Source: an uncultured Opitutaceae bacterium (lineage in GTDB: Bacteria; Verrucomicrobiota; Verrucomicrobiia; Opitutales; Opitutaceae). Taken from it: a stretch of DNA of 64,000 nt. Positions 8,488 through 16,072 of this stretch are shown piece after piece. Position 1 is the first letter of the stretch; the number at the start of each line of letters is the position of its first letter. Below the pieces are notes generated by a model. That model made no database searches and had not been told where the DNA came from. It worked only from the letters and a program-made list of their open reading frames with translations. A program made the translations under genes and the position numbers. The stretch covers positions 62,001 to 126,000 of the forward strand of contig CAITBM010000063.1 of assembly GCA_903890485.1 (NCBI GenBank), read 5' to 3'.

Positions 8488-9231
8488 ATGCCTGAACTTT
8501 TTGGACACACCCGGGCGCACGTCGGTCCCCGCCACGCCCTGATCACGGCCGACAACCATGTGAACAGCTCGATCCCCGGGGTCAGTGGAGCCACGGCAGT
8601 AGTTTTGGTATCTCCCGCGATGGGCGCCTCGGTCGCCCAGACACTCCTGACGTTCGAGTCGGGAGGGGCCGCCAGGATTGCCGCTAGCGACGTGCAGACC
8701 TTCGGCTACGTGATGCAGGGGTCCGCTTCCGTTTCGATCGACGGCAAGAAGAGGACGCTCAGGTCCGGGGGCTACTTTTACTGCCCCGCGGGATCGGAAT
8801 GGGGCCTCTCGGGGCCGAAAAGAGGGACGCGCCTCACGCTCTTTCAGAAGAAATACGCGGCGCTGCCGGGCGTTAAGGCGCCTGGAGCCCTGTTTGGGGA
8901 GGAGTCCCGGGTCAAGGGAACCCCGTTCCTCGGGGATCCCGCAGCTAATCTCCAGGTGCTCCTTCCTGACCTGCCCGGTTTTGACATGGCGGTGAACCTC
9001 TTTGCCTACCAGCCCGGCGGCCATCTTCCGTTTGTGGAGATCCACATCATGGAGCACGGCCTGGTCATGCTCTCGGGCGAGGGCGTGTACCGCCTCGAGG
9101 ACTCCTGGTATCCGGTCAAGGCCGGCGACTCCATCTGGATGGCCCCCTATTGCGCGCAGTGGTTCGTCGCGATGGGCAAGGTTCCGGCCAGATACCTCTA
9201 TTACAAGGATGTGAACCGGGCCGCCCTCTGA
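8488..9231 (+). CDS. allE: (S)-ureidoglycine aminohydrolase, bicupin
   Basis: A 247-residue bicupin that would convert S-ureidoglycine to S-ureidoglycolate plus ammonia, a manganese-dependent reaction known from plants and enterobacteria. ATG 8488 is the natural start; the open frame upstream is antisense/out-of-frame read-through of allantoinase. The first cupin covers roughly residues 50-110 (GYVMQGSASVSIDG). The second contains the metal motif HIMEHGLVMLSGEGVY and LEDSWYPVKAGDSIWMAP. The C-terminal signature PARYLYYKDVNR closely matches the plant enzyme. It is followed 7 bp downstream by the ureidoglycolate amidohydrolase gene, which matches the reaction order. Confidence 0.92.
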   Translation: MPELFGHTRAHVGPRHALITADNHVNSSIPGVSGATAVVLVSPAMGASVAQTLLTFESGGAARIAASDVQTFGYVMQGSASVSIDGKKRTLRSGGYFYCPAGSEWGLSGPKRGTRLTLFQKKYAALPGVKAPGALFGEESRVKGTPFLGDPAANLQVLLPDLPGFDMAVNLFAYQPGGHLPFVEIHIMEHGLVMLSGEGVYRLEDSWYPVKAGDSIWMAPYCAQWFVAMGKVPARYLYYKDVNRAAL

Positions 9232-9238
9232 AGCCACG

Positions 9239-10486
9239 ATGTCCGAACTGAAGATCTCCGTCGACAAGGCCGGCCTTGAGCGCCGCCTCAAGGAGCTCGC
9301 CCTGATCTCCGAGGCCCCGGCGCCGGTCGTCACCCGCGTCCTGTTCTCGGAGGCCGACCTGAGGGGTAGGCGGTATGTGCGCAAGGCCGCCGAGGATGCC
9401 GGCCTGCGGGTTCGCGAGGACGCGGTGGGCAACCTGTTCGCGCGGTGGGAGGGCTCTGAGCCGGACCTGCCGGCCGTGGGGTCGGGATCGCACACCGATG
9501 CGATCCCGAACGCCGGCCTCTACGACGGCGTTGTCGGTGTCCTGGGCGCGTTTGAGGCGCTTGCGGCCCTGAGGCGCTCGGGGTTCAAGCCGCGGAGGTC
9601 GCTCGAGGTCGTGATGTTCACGGCCGAGGAGCCCACGCGTTTTGGGCTGGGTTGCCTGGGAAGCCGACTGATGGCCGGCACGATCTCCGTGGAGAAGGCC
9701 CAGGCGCTCCGGGACCCCGAGGGGCGAACCTTGGACGAGCTGCGCGCGGCGGCCGGCTACTCGGGTTCCCTGGAGTCCGTGCGCCTGCCGAACGGCTACT
9801 ACCATTCCTTTGTTGAGCTCCACATCGAGCAGGGCCCGATCCTCGAGAGGCAGGGGATACCGATCGGCCTGGTCGAGCACATCGCCGGGCCGAGCAGCTA
9901 CCGGGTGACCCTCCACGGCGAGGGAGGGCATGCCGGCGCGGTCCTCATGCCGGTCCGCCACGATGCCCTGCTGGCCGGTGCCGAGATCGCCCTTGCGGTA
10001 GAGCGCGCCGCGCTCGGGAGCGGCAGCCCGGACACGGTGGGAACGGTGGGCGTGTTCCGGGTTGAGCCCGGCGCCGTGAACAGCGTTCCCTTCAAGGCCT
10101 ACCTGGAGATCGACCTTCGGGACTCCCGGCTGGACACCCGGGCAAAGGCCCTGGCGGAGATCCGCGCCGCGGCGGAGACGGCCTGCAGGCAACGGGGTGT
10201 CACCCTGGACTTCGAGGAGATCAATGCCGATCCCCCGGCGGCCGGGGATCAGAAGACGATCGCGATCGCCGAGAAGGTCTGCGCGGAGTTGGGGCTCAAA
10301 TCCCTGCGGATGGTGAGCCGCGCCTATCACGATTCCCTCTTCATGGCCCGGGTGAGCCCGACCACGATGATCTTCATCCCGTGCCGCAACGGATGGAGCC
10401 ACCGGCCCGAGGAGTTCGCAACGGCTGAGCACATCGCGTCGGGGGCGGAGGTGCTTGCGCACACGATGGCCCGCCTGGCGGTCTGA
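9239..10486 (+). CDS. Ureidoglycolate amidohydrolase (plant UAH type)
   Basis: A 415-residue M20-family amidohydrolase paralogous to the gene at 5818 but clearly different. Motifs at His85 (GSHTDAIP), Asp96, Glu131 (FTAEEPTRFG), His195 (VELHIEQGPILE) and the C-terminal SRAYHDSLFMAR and GWSHRPEEF resemble plant ureidoglycolate amidohydrolase, as do GHAGAVLMPVRHDA and SPDTVGTVG. That enzyme converts S-ureidoglycolate to glyoxylate, CO2 and two ammonia, unlike the urea-releasing lyase common in bacteria. Position directly after the ureidoglycine aminohydrolase gene and in an operon headed by malate synthase supports the role. The assignment is from remembered family sequences, not a database search. 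Confidence 0.82.
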   Translation: MSELKISVDKAGLERRLKELALISEAPAPVVTRVLFSEADLRGRRYVRKAAEDAGLRVREDAVGNLFARWEGSEPDLPAVGSGSHTDAIPNAGLYDGVVGVLGAFEALAALRRSGFKPRRSLEVVMFTAEEPTRFGLGCLGSRLMAGTISVEKAQALRDPEGRTLDELRAAAGYSGSLESVRLPNGYYHSFVELHIEQGPILERQGIPIGLVEHIAGPSSYRVTLHGEGGHAGAVLMPVRHDALLAGAEIALAVERAALGSGSPDTVGTVGVFRVEPGAVNSVPFKAYLEIDLRDSRLDTRAKALAEIRAAAETACRQRGVTLDFEEINADPPAAGDQKTIAIAEKVCAELGLKSLRMVSRAYHDSLFMARVSPTTMIFIPCRNGWSHRPEEFATAEHIASGAEVLAHTMARLAV

Positions 10487-10489
10487 CCC

Positions 10490-13400
10490 ATGGGCTTTGA
10501 ATTCACGCTCAACGGGAGCACGATCGAGGTCGAGGGCGTGTCGCCGACCACGACCCTCCTTGATTTCCTGAGAAGGAGCGGGCTGACGGGGAGCAAGCAG
10601 GGGTGCGCCGAGGGCGACTGCGGCGCGTGCACGGTTGCCCTGGTGGACCGTGACCACGAGGGCCGGCCCGCCTACCGCGCCGTGAACAGCTGCATCGCCC
10701 TCCTGCCCATGTTCGCGGGCCGGGAGGTCCTGACCGTCGAGGGCCTGGCGAAGGCGGGCGGCGAGCTTCACCCGGTGCAGTCGGTGATGGTGAACCACTA
10801 CGGCTCCCAGTGCGGCTACTGCACGCCGGGCTTTGTGATGTCTCTTTTCGAGGGCTACTACCGCGGCGACTGCAAGGGCCCCTGCGGGATCAGCGACCAA
10901 CTCGGCGGCAACCTGTGCCGGTGCACCGGCTATCGCCCGATCCGGGACGCGGCCTTGGAGGCCCTTGAGCACCGGGACCAGGGGACGGGCCCGGCCGACG
11001 CGTTTTCCAAGCGCCTGGAGGACCCGGTGCCCAGCCTGGCCACGGTGGACTATGAGGCCGAGGGGGAGCGCTTCCTTCGCCCCACCTCCCTTTCAGGGCT
11101 CTTTGAGGCCCTGGCCAAGCACCCGAAGGCGGTGCTGGTCGCGGGGGCCACCGAAATCGGCGTCGACGTGACGAAGAAGGCCCGCTCGTTCCCTGTCCTC
11201 GTGTCCACCGACGCGGTTCCCGAACTGACCGGGATCCGTTCAACCGATGCGGTCTGGAGGATCGGAGGCTCGGTCACCCTGACCCGGATCGAGGAGGCCG
11301 TGGGAGGCGAATTCCCGTCCCTAGGAAAGATGCTCAAGGTTTTTGCGGCGCGCCAGATCCGGAACCGCGCGACCTTTGGCGGCAACCTGGCGACGGCCTC
11401 CCCGATCGGGGACGGGGCGCCGGTCCTGCTCTCGCTCGACGCCCAAGTAGTGCTCAGGTCGGCCTCGGCCGAGCGCACCGTGGCGCTCGCCGATTTCTTC
11501 ACGGGCTACCGCAAGACGCTTCTCGCCCCGGGTGAAATCATCCTCGAGGTGCTCCTGCCCCGGTTCGCCACTGAGAGCGGTCTTACCCGGCGCTCCGACT
11601 TCCTCAAGGTTTCCAAGCGCCGGGAGCTCGACATCAGCATCGTGGCCGGGGCGTTCTCCGTGGACACCGACAAGGAGGGCGTGGTCCGCAGGGCGCGCCT
11701 GGCGTATGGAGGCGTGGCGGCCACCCCCGTGCGGGCCCTGAATGCCGAGGCCGCGCTTGTCGGCCGAACCCTCAAGGAGGGCGCCGCGGAGGTCGCGCGG
11801 ATCCTCTCTACGGAATTCAAGCCGATCGACGATGTGCGGGCGGGCGCCGAGTACCGCAGGGGCCTGATCGTGAGCCTCTGGGAGAAGTTTGCCTCCGGAA
11901 CAACGAGCATGGCCCAGGACGGGGCGCTTGATTTTGGAAAGGGGGCGGACGGCGCCCCCACGGATGACTCCCGCGCGCTCAGGCACGAGAGCGCCGTGGG
12001 CCACGTGACCGGCAGGGCCCTCTACACGGACGATACCGCGCAAAAGCGCCCGATGCTCGAACTGTGGCCGGTATGCTCGCCCCATGCTCACGCACTCATC
12101 AGGAGGCGGGACGCCACGGCCGCGCTCGCGATGCCAGGCGTCGTGGCCGTCCTCATGGCCGAGGACATCCCGGGGCACAACAACGTCGGCACCATGCACG
12201 ACGAGCCGCTCTTCGCGGACCGGGAGGTGCTCTACCACGGCCAGGTGGTTGCCCTCGTGGTCGGGCATTCGCAAAAGGAATGCCGCGCCGCGGCCGCAGC
12301 CGTCGTGGTTGAGTACGAGCCGCGGACCCCCCTCCTGGGAATCAAGGAGGCGGTCGCGGCCAAGAGTTTCCACAGCCCGCCCCACACCCTGGCCCGCGGG
12401 GACTGCGCCGGCGCGCTCGGCCGCTCGCCCCTGCAGCTGGATGGGGAATTCTCGTTCGGGGGCCAGGAGCATTTTTACCTGGAGACCCAGGCGGCGTGGG
12501 CGGAGTCGGGGGAGGACGGCACGGTCTTCGTCAGTTCCTCGACCCAGCACCCGACGGAGATCCAGGCAATCGTCGCGCACGTCCTTGACGAGCCAAGGAA
12601 CAAGGTGGTCGTGCAGTCCCCGCGCATGGGGGGCGGGTTCGGCGGCAAGGAGACCCAGGGCAACGCCTTTGCTGCCATGGCGGCGCTTGCCTCGCTGAAG
12701 ACGGGCAGGCCGGTCCGCATCCAGCTCGACCGCGACCTGGACATGATGCTGACCGGCAAGCGCCACCCCTTCCTGTCCCGGTTCCGCGTGGGGTACGATG
12801 AGCGGGGCGTGATCCTGGGCGCGGAGGTTGACCTCTTCTCCGACGGGGGATGGTCCCTCGACCTGTCGCAACCGGTCCTTGACCGCGCGCTTTTTCACCT
12901 GGACAACGCCTACTACATCCCGGCGGTGCGGTTCACAGGCCTCATCGCGAAGACGAACGTCGCCTCCAACACAGCCTTCAGGGGATTTGGCGGGCCGCAG
13001 GGGATGATCGTCATGGAGGAGATCATGGACCGTGTTGCCCGGAGGCTGGGCCTGCCCCCGGAGCTTGTCCGCGGGCGCAACCTCTACCGCGGCTCGGGCG
13101 AGACGAACACGACCCACTACCTCCAGGAGATCGGCGATAATCGCCTTCTGGAGGTTTGGGCCAAGGTCCAGGAGCAGGCGGACTTCGTCGGACGCCGCCT
13201 CGAGATCGAGTCCTGGAACAAGGCGAACCCGTCGGTGAAGCGGGGGCTGGCCGTCACTCCCCTCAAGTTCGGGATCTCATTCACGCTGACCCATTACAAC
13301 CAGGCCGGCGCCCTGGTGCTCCTCTACATGGACGGAACGGCCCAGGTGAGCCACGGGGGCACCGAGATGGGGCAGGGGCTCCACACGAAGATCCGCGGAG

Positions 13401-14263
13401 TGGCGATGCGCGAACTTGGGCTTGTTGCCGCAAGCGTGCGCGTCATGGCGACCACGACCGACAAGGTGCCCAACACCTCCGCCACGGCGGCCTCCTCCGG
13501 CGCCGACCTGAACGGCGCGGCCGTGAGGAACGCGTGCATCACCCTCAGGGAGCGCCTCCTGCCGGTTGCGGCGGCGATGCTTTCAAAGGTTGCCGGAAGC
13601 CCCGTCTCGCCCGCCCAGGTCGAGTTCAGGGACGGCCTGGCTGTCGCCCGGGCCAAGGACCTCTCTCTGCCCATCTCCGACGTCTGCCGCAAGGCCCACG
13701 AGCTCCGGATCAGCATGTCGGCGTCGGGGTTTTATGCGACGCCCGGGATCCATTGGGACTGGTCAACCGCGTCGGGCAGGCCGTTCCAGTATTTTGTTTG
13801 CGGCGCGGCGGTTGCAGAGGTCGAGGTTGACGGCCACACCGGGATGCACCGGGTCCTTAGGATGGATGTCGTTCACGACGTGGGCACGTCGCTTAACCCC
13901 GGTGTCGACCGGGGACAGATTGAGGGCGGCCTCGTCCAGGGCGTCGGCTGGCTCACCCGGGAGGAGCTCCTCTGGGACAAGCAGGGCAGACTCCTCACCC
14001 ACAACGCCAGCACCTACCAGATCCCGGCAATCAGCGATGCTCCGATCGAGATGAACATAACGCTGCTCCCGATGGCGGAGCAGGAGGGGACGATCCACGG
14101 GAGCAAGGCGTCCGGTGAGCCCCCGCTGATGCTGGCCTTCTCGGTGCGCGAGGCCCTGAGGGACGCCGTTGCTGCTTTCGGCTCGGGTCAGGGCGAGGTT
14201 CCGCTGGCTTCGCCGGCGACCTGCGAGGCGATTTATTCTGCGATCCGGGCGCGCCTCGACTAA
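10490..14263 (+). CDS. xdh: Xanthine dehydrogenase, single-chain
   Basis: A 1257-residue molybdenum hydroxylase oxidising hypoxanthine/xanthine to urate, with all three modules in one chain. An N-terminal plant-type [2Fe-2S] domain (Cys39, Cys44, Cys47, Cys68) is followed by a second [2Fe-2S] helical domain (CGYCTPGF and NLCRCTGYRPI, about residues 105-150). The FAD domain covers about 185-480 (VLVAGATEIGVD, TFGGNLATASPIGD) and the molybdopterin domain the remainder (GGGFGGKETQ, AFRGFGGPQG near residue 830, MGQGLHTKI, GEPPLML near the end). The Arg of FRGFGG and the Glu of GEPPL correspond to catalytic residues of bovine XDH. Bacterial XDH is often split into XdhA/XdhB; here the order is the eukaryotic one. 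The maturation factor XdhC is encoded elsewhere, at 18167. Confidence 0.93.
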   Translation: MGFEFTLNGSTIEVEGVSPTTTLLDFLRRSGLTGSKQGCAEGDCGACTVALVDRDHEGRPAYRAVNSCIALLPMFAGREVLTVEGLAKAGGELHPVQSVMVNHYGSQCGYCTPGFVMSLFEGYYRGDCKGPCGISDQLGGNLCRCTGYRPIRDAALEALEHRDQGTGPADAFSKRLEDPVPSLATVDYEAEGERFLRPTSLSGLFEALAKHPKAVLVAGATEIGVDVTKKARSFPVLVSTDAVPELTGIRSTDAVWRIGGSVTLTRIEEAVGGEFPSLGKMLKVFAARQIRNRATFGGNLATASPIGDGAPVLLSLDAQVVLRSASAERTVALADFFTGYRKTLLAPGEIILEVLLPRFATESGLTRRSDFLKVSKRRELDISIVAGAFSVDTDKEGVVRRARLAYGGVAATPVRALNAEAALVGRTLKEGAAEVARILSTEFKPIDDVRAGAEYRRGLIVSLWEKFASGTTSMAQDGALDFGKGADGAPTDDSRALRHESAVGHVTGRALYTDDTAQKRPMLELWPVCSPHAHALIRRRDATAALAMPGVVAVLMAEDIPGHNNVGTMHDEPLFADREVLYHGQVVALVVGHSQKECRAAAAAVVVEYEPRTPLLGIKEAVAAKSFHSPPHTLARGDCAGALGRSPLQLDGEFSFGGQEHFYLETQAAWAESGEDGTVFVSSSTQHPTEIQAIVAHVLDEPRNKVVVQSPRMGGGFGGKETQGNAFAAMAALASLKTGRPVRIQLDRDLDMMLTGKRHPFLSRFRVGYDERGVILGAEVDLFSDGGWSLDLSQPVLDRALFHLDNAYYIPAVRFTGLIAKTNVASNTAFRGFGGPQGMIVMEEIMDRVARRLGLPPELVRGRNLYRGSGETNTTHYLQEIGDNRLLEVWAKVQEQADFVGRRLEIESWNKANPSVKRGLAVTPLKFGISFTLTHYNQAGALVLLYMDGTAQVSHGGTEMGQGLHTKIRGVAMRELGLVAASVRVMATTTDKVPNTSATAASSGADLNGAAVRNACITLRERLLPVAAAMLSKVAGSPVSPAQVEFRDGLAVARAKDLSLPISDVCRKAHELRISMSASGFYATPGIHWDWSTASGRPFQYFVCGAAVAEVEVDGHTGMHRVLRMDVVHDVGTSLNPGVDRGQIEGGLVQGVGWLTREELLWDKQGRLLTHNASTYQIPAISDAPIEMNITLLPMAEQEGTIHGSKASGEPPLMLAFSVREALRDAVAAFGSGQGEVPLASPATCEAIYSAIRARLD

Positions 14264-14276
14264 GGAAATTCCTTAG
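14260..14276. repeat. Perfect 8-bp palindrome at the xdh stop codon
   Basis: CTAAGGAA and TTCCTTAG face each other across one central A, and the left arm includes the xdh stop codon. The 1-nt spacer is too short for a simple hairpin loop, so it is either a dyad-symmetric protein-binding site for the porin operon that follows or part of a transcript end. There is no T-run. Confidence 0.35.
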
Positions 14277-14310
14277 TGCGCGTCGAAAACGGCCCTTTTC
14301 CCCTCTGAAA

Positions 14311-14371
14311 CGACCCAAGGTGCTGCACCTTGTCGGCCGTTAGGTCCCGGTCGAATACGTCGAAAGACGTA
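14311..14371 (+). promoter_or_regulatory. Structured 5' leader of the porin operon
   Basis: Two compact hairpins lie in the 140-bp gap before the porin gene. The first pairs CGAC/GTCG and AAGGTG/CACCTT around a CTG loop (14311-14335, with a 2-nt bulge). The second pairs TACGTC with GACGTA around a GAAA tetraloop (14356-14371). Neither is followed by a T-run. A GNRA-capped stem and an adjacent stem in a leader suggest a structured 5' UTR; I do not recognise a riboswitch class. Confidence 0.35.
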
Positions 14372-14403
14372 AAGTTTTATTAGGGGAATCCGTAACAATA
14401 CGT

Positions 14404-15618
14404 ATGAAACACCTTTCATACATGCGCTACAGCCGTCTAAAGATCACAGCACTCGCCACCTTTTGCGTTCTCTCGGGCGTCTCCCGCGGGGCGATCGCCA
14501 TAGGCAACAGCAACGTCCAGATTGGCGGCTTCTTCAGCCAAGGTTACCTTTATAGTAATAACAACAACCTCCCGACGCAGGACGTTGGAGGTACCTGGGA
14601 CTTCCGCGAGGCCGCGTTCAACGTGACCGACACGATCGGAGCCCACCTTCGCGTCGGCGGCCAGGTCTTCGAGCAGCGCTTCGGCAACATCGGCGGTGAC
14701 AAGATGATCCTAGACTGGGCCATCGCTGACTACAACTTTGCGTCCTGGTTTGGCATCCGTGCGGGTCGCGTGAAGTATCCGAAAGGCCTCTACGGCGAGG
14801 CGCTCGACCTCGACGTCGTTCGTCCCTTCGTCCTCCTCCCCGAGGCGGTCTACAGCCCGATCCTTCGCGACTTCACCGCCTCGTTCGACGGCGGGATGGT
14901 CTACGGTTCCGTAAACGCGTTGAAGGGCTCCTTCGACTACAAGATTTTCGCCGGCAACATCCCGATCAATCCGGAAAAGGGCGTGGCCGACTTCTACAAC
15001 GACGGCGGTGGTCTCTTCGCCGGAAACGGAGCAACCGCCCTCAAGATGGATTCCGTGAAGGGTGCTCAACTGGTTTACAACACGCCCGTTAGCGGCCTGA
15101 AGATTGTCGGGTCCTATTCTTACTTCACCAACCTGCAAGCATCCGGACCGTTCAGCGGATATCCCCCGGTGGCTCTGGAGACGAACCTCCCAAAATTCTC
15201 GTGGCTCACATACTCGGCTGAGTACTCTGTCGGCGATTGGGTGTTCGCAGCCGAGTGGCAGCGCACGGGTGGCGATCTTTTCCTGGCGGCTGCCCCGATA
15301 GGGTTTGCGGCGAGCGAATTCATCGGCTGGGACGGATGGTACGTTGCCGCCTCGCGCCGCATCGGCGAGAAGTTCCAGGTCGGCGCTTACTACGGCGACA
15401 ACCAGGTGCGCACGGGCTACCGTTCCAGCAACCCGGGTGACTACCAGCACGACTCCGCGCTCAGCCTGCGCTACGACCTGAACGACCACGTCATCTTCAA
15501 GATCGAGGGCCATTATTTCAATGGCACCTACGAGACCTTCAACACGGTCCGGATATCCAATCCGAATCCGAAGCCCAATACGACGGTCTTCGCGGTCAAG
15601 ACGACGATCAGCTTCTAA
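14404..15618 (+). CDS. Outer-membrane porin
   Basis: A 404-residue beta-barrel protein with a signal peptide (cleavage near SRGAIA) and a C-terminal aromatic residue (TTISF), the usual outer-membrane assembly signal. The body alternates short amphipathic strands (VQIGGFFSQGYLYS, FGIRAGRVKYPKGLYGE, WVFAAEWQRTGG, FQVGAYYGDNQVRTGY), typical of general or substrate-specific porins. Base composition is visibly less GC-rich than the purine genes. It is the first gene of a three-gene run with a small periplasmic binding-protein-like gene (22 bp later) and a chemoreceptor, which suggests the barrel admits the ligand that is sensed. The substrate cannot be told from sequence. Confidence 0.8.
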   Translation: MKHLSYMRYSRLKITALATFCVLSGVSRGAIAIGNSNVQIGGFFSQGYLYSNNNNLPTQDVGGTWDFREAAFNVTDTIGAHLRVGGQVFEQRFGNIGGDKMILDWAIADYNFASWFGIRAGRVKYPKGLYGEALDLDVVRPFVLLPEAVYSPILRDFTASFDGGMVYGSVNALKGSFDYKIFAGNIPINPEKGVADFYNDGGGLFAGNGATALKMDSVKGAQLVYNTPVSGLKIVGSYSYFTNLQASGPFSGYPPVALETNLPKFSWLTYSAEYSVGDWVFAAEWQRTGGDLFLAAAPIGFAASEFIGWDGWYVAASRRIGEKFQVGAYYGDNQVRTGYRSSNPGDYQHDSALSLRYDLNDHVIFKIEGHYFNGTYETFNTVRISNPNPKPNTTVFAVKTTISF

Positions 15619-15639
15619 GCCCAAACCGGAACCACCAGC

Positions 15640-16068
15640 ATGAACACCAATCACCTACGCCGGTTCGGCGCCTTGGCCGTCCTGTTCTCAGCCGTCTCGA
15701 TCGCGGGCGCTGCGCCCGCGATCATAGCCAACAAGAGCATCGAGAAGGAGAAAATCGACGCCTCTTCCCTGAAGGCCGTGTTACTCGGCAAGAAGGTGGC
15801 CTGGGACACGGGCGGGCGTGCCATCCTTGCCGTCCTCAAGAGCGGGCCTGTGGCCGACGAATTCCTCAAGGGTGCCGTCGACATGTCGAGCAGCAGCTTC
15901 AACAACTACTGGCGCCGCCTCGCCATGACCGGTGGCGGTTCCGCCCCCCATGTCTTTGAGAAGGATGAGGAGCTAAGGAAATATGTTGCGGACACGCCGG
16001 GGGCCATCGGCTTCGTGGATTCCGCCAACGTGGACGCGTCTGTTGCCGTCATAACCCTCGCTCCCTAA
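15640..16068 (+). CDS. Small phosphate-binding-like periplasmic protein
   Basis: A 142-residue exported protein (signal peptide [19 protein letters not shown], cleavage near GAAPA). The mature part resembles one lobe of a phosphate ABC-type substrate-binding protein: a segment like [20 protein letters not shown], then [17 protein letters not shown] and [16 protein letters not shown], the usual GAIGY/F-type turn. At this length it is about half a PstS-type protein, and no permease or ATPase genes are nearby. Its position between a porin and a chemoreceptor suggests a free periplasmic ligand carrier for sensing rather than transport. The ligand is unknown. Confidence 0.7.
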   Translation: MNTNHLRRFGALAVLFSAVSIAGAAPAIIANKSIEKEKIDASSLKAVLLGKKVAWDTGGRAILAVLKSGPVADEFLKGAVDMSSSSFNNYWRRLAMTGGGSAPHVFEKDEELRKYVADTPGAIGFVDSANVDASVAVITLAP

Positions 16069-16072
16069 AAAC

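Noticed and set aside
9116-10972. 618-codon minus-strand ORF across the ureidoglycolate amidohydrolase gene
   Set aside because: Mirror frame of a high-GC coding strand; composition is Arg/Gly/His-rich with no domain, while the plus strand has clear family motifs.
11321-13117. 598-codon minus-strand ORF inside xdh
   Set aside because: Antisense shadow of the molybdopterin domain; no recognisable protein.
14260-14340. c-di-GMP or other known riboswitch before the porin
   Set aside because: The hairpins lack the conserved cores of riboswitch classes I can recall, so I left it as an unassigned structured leader.
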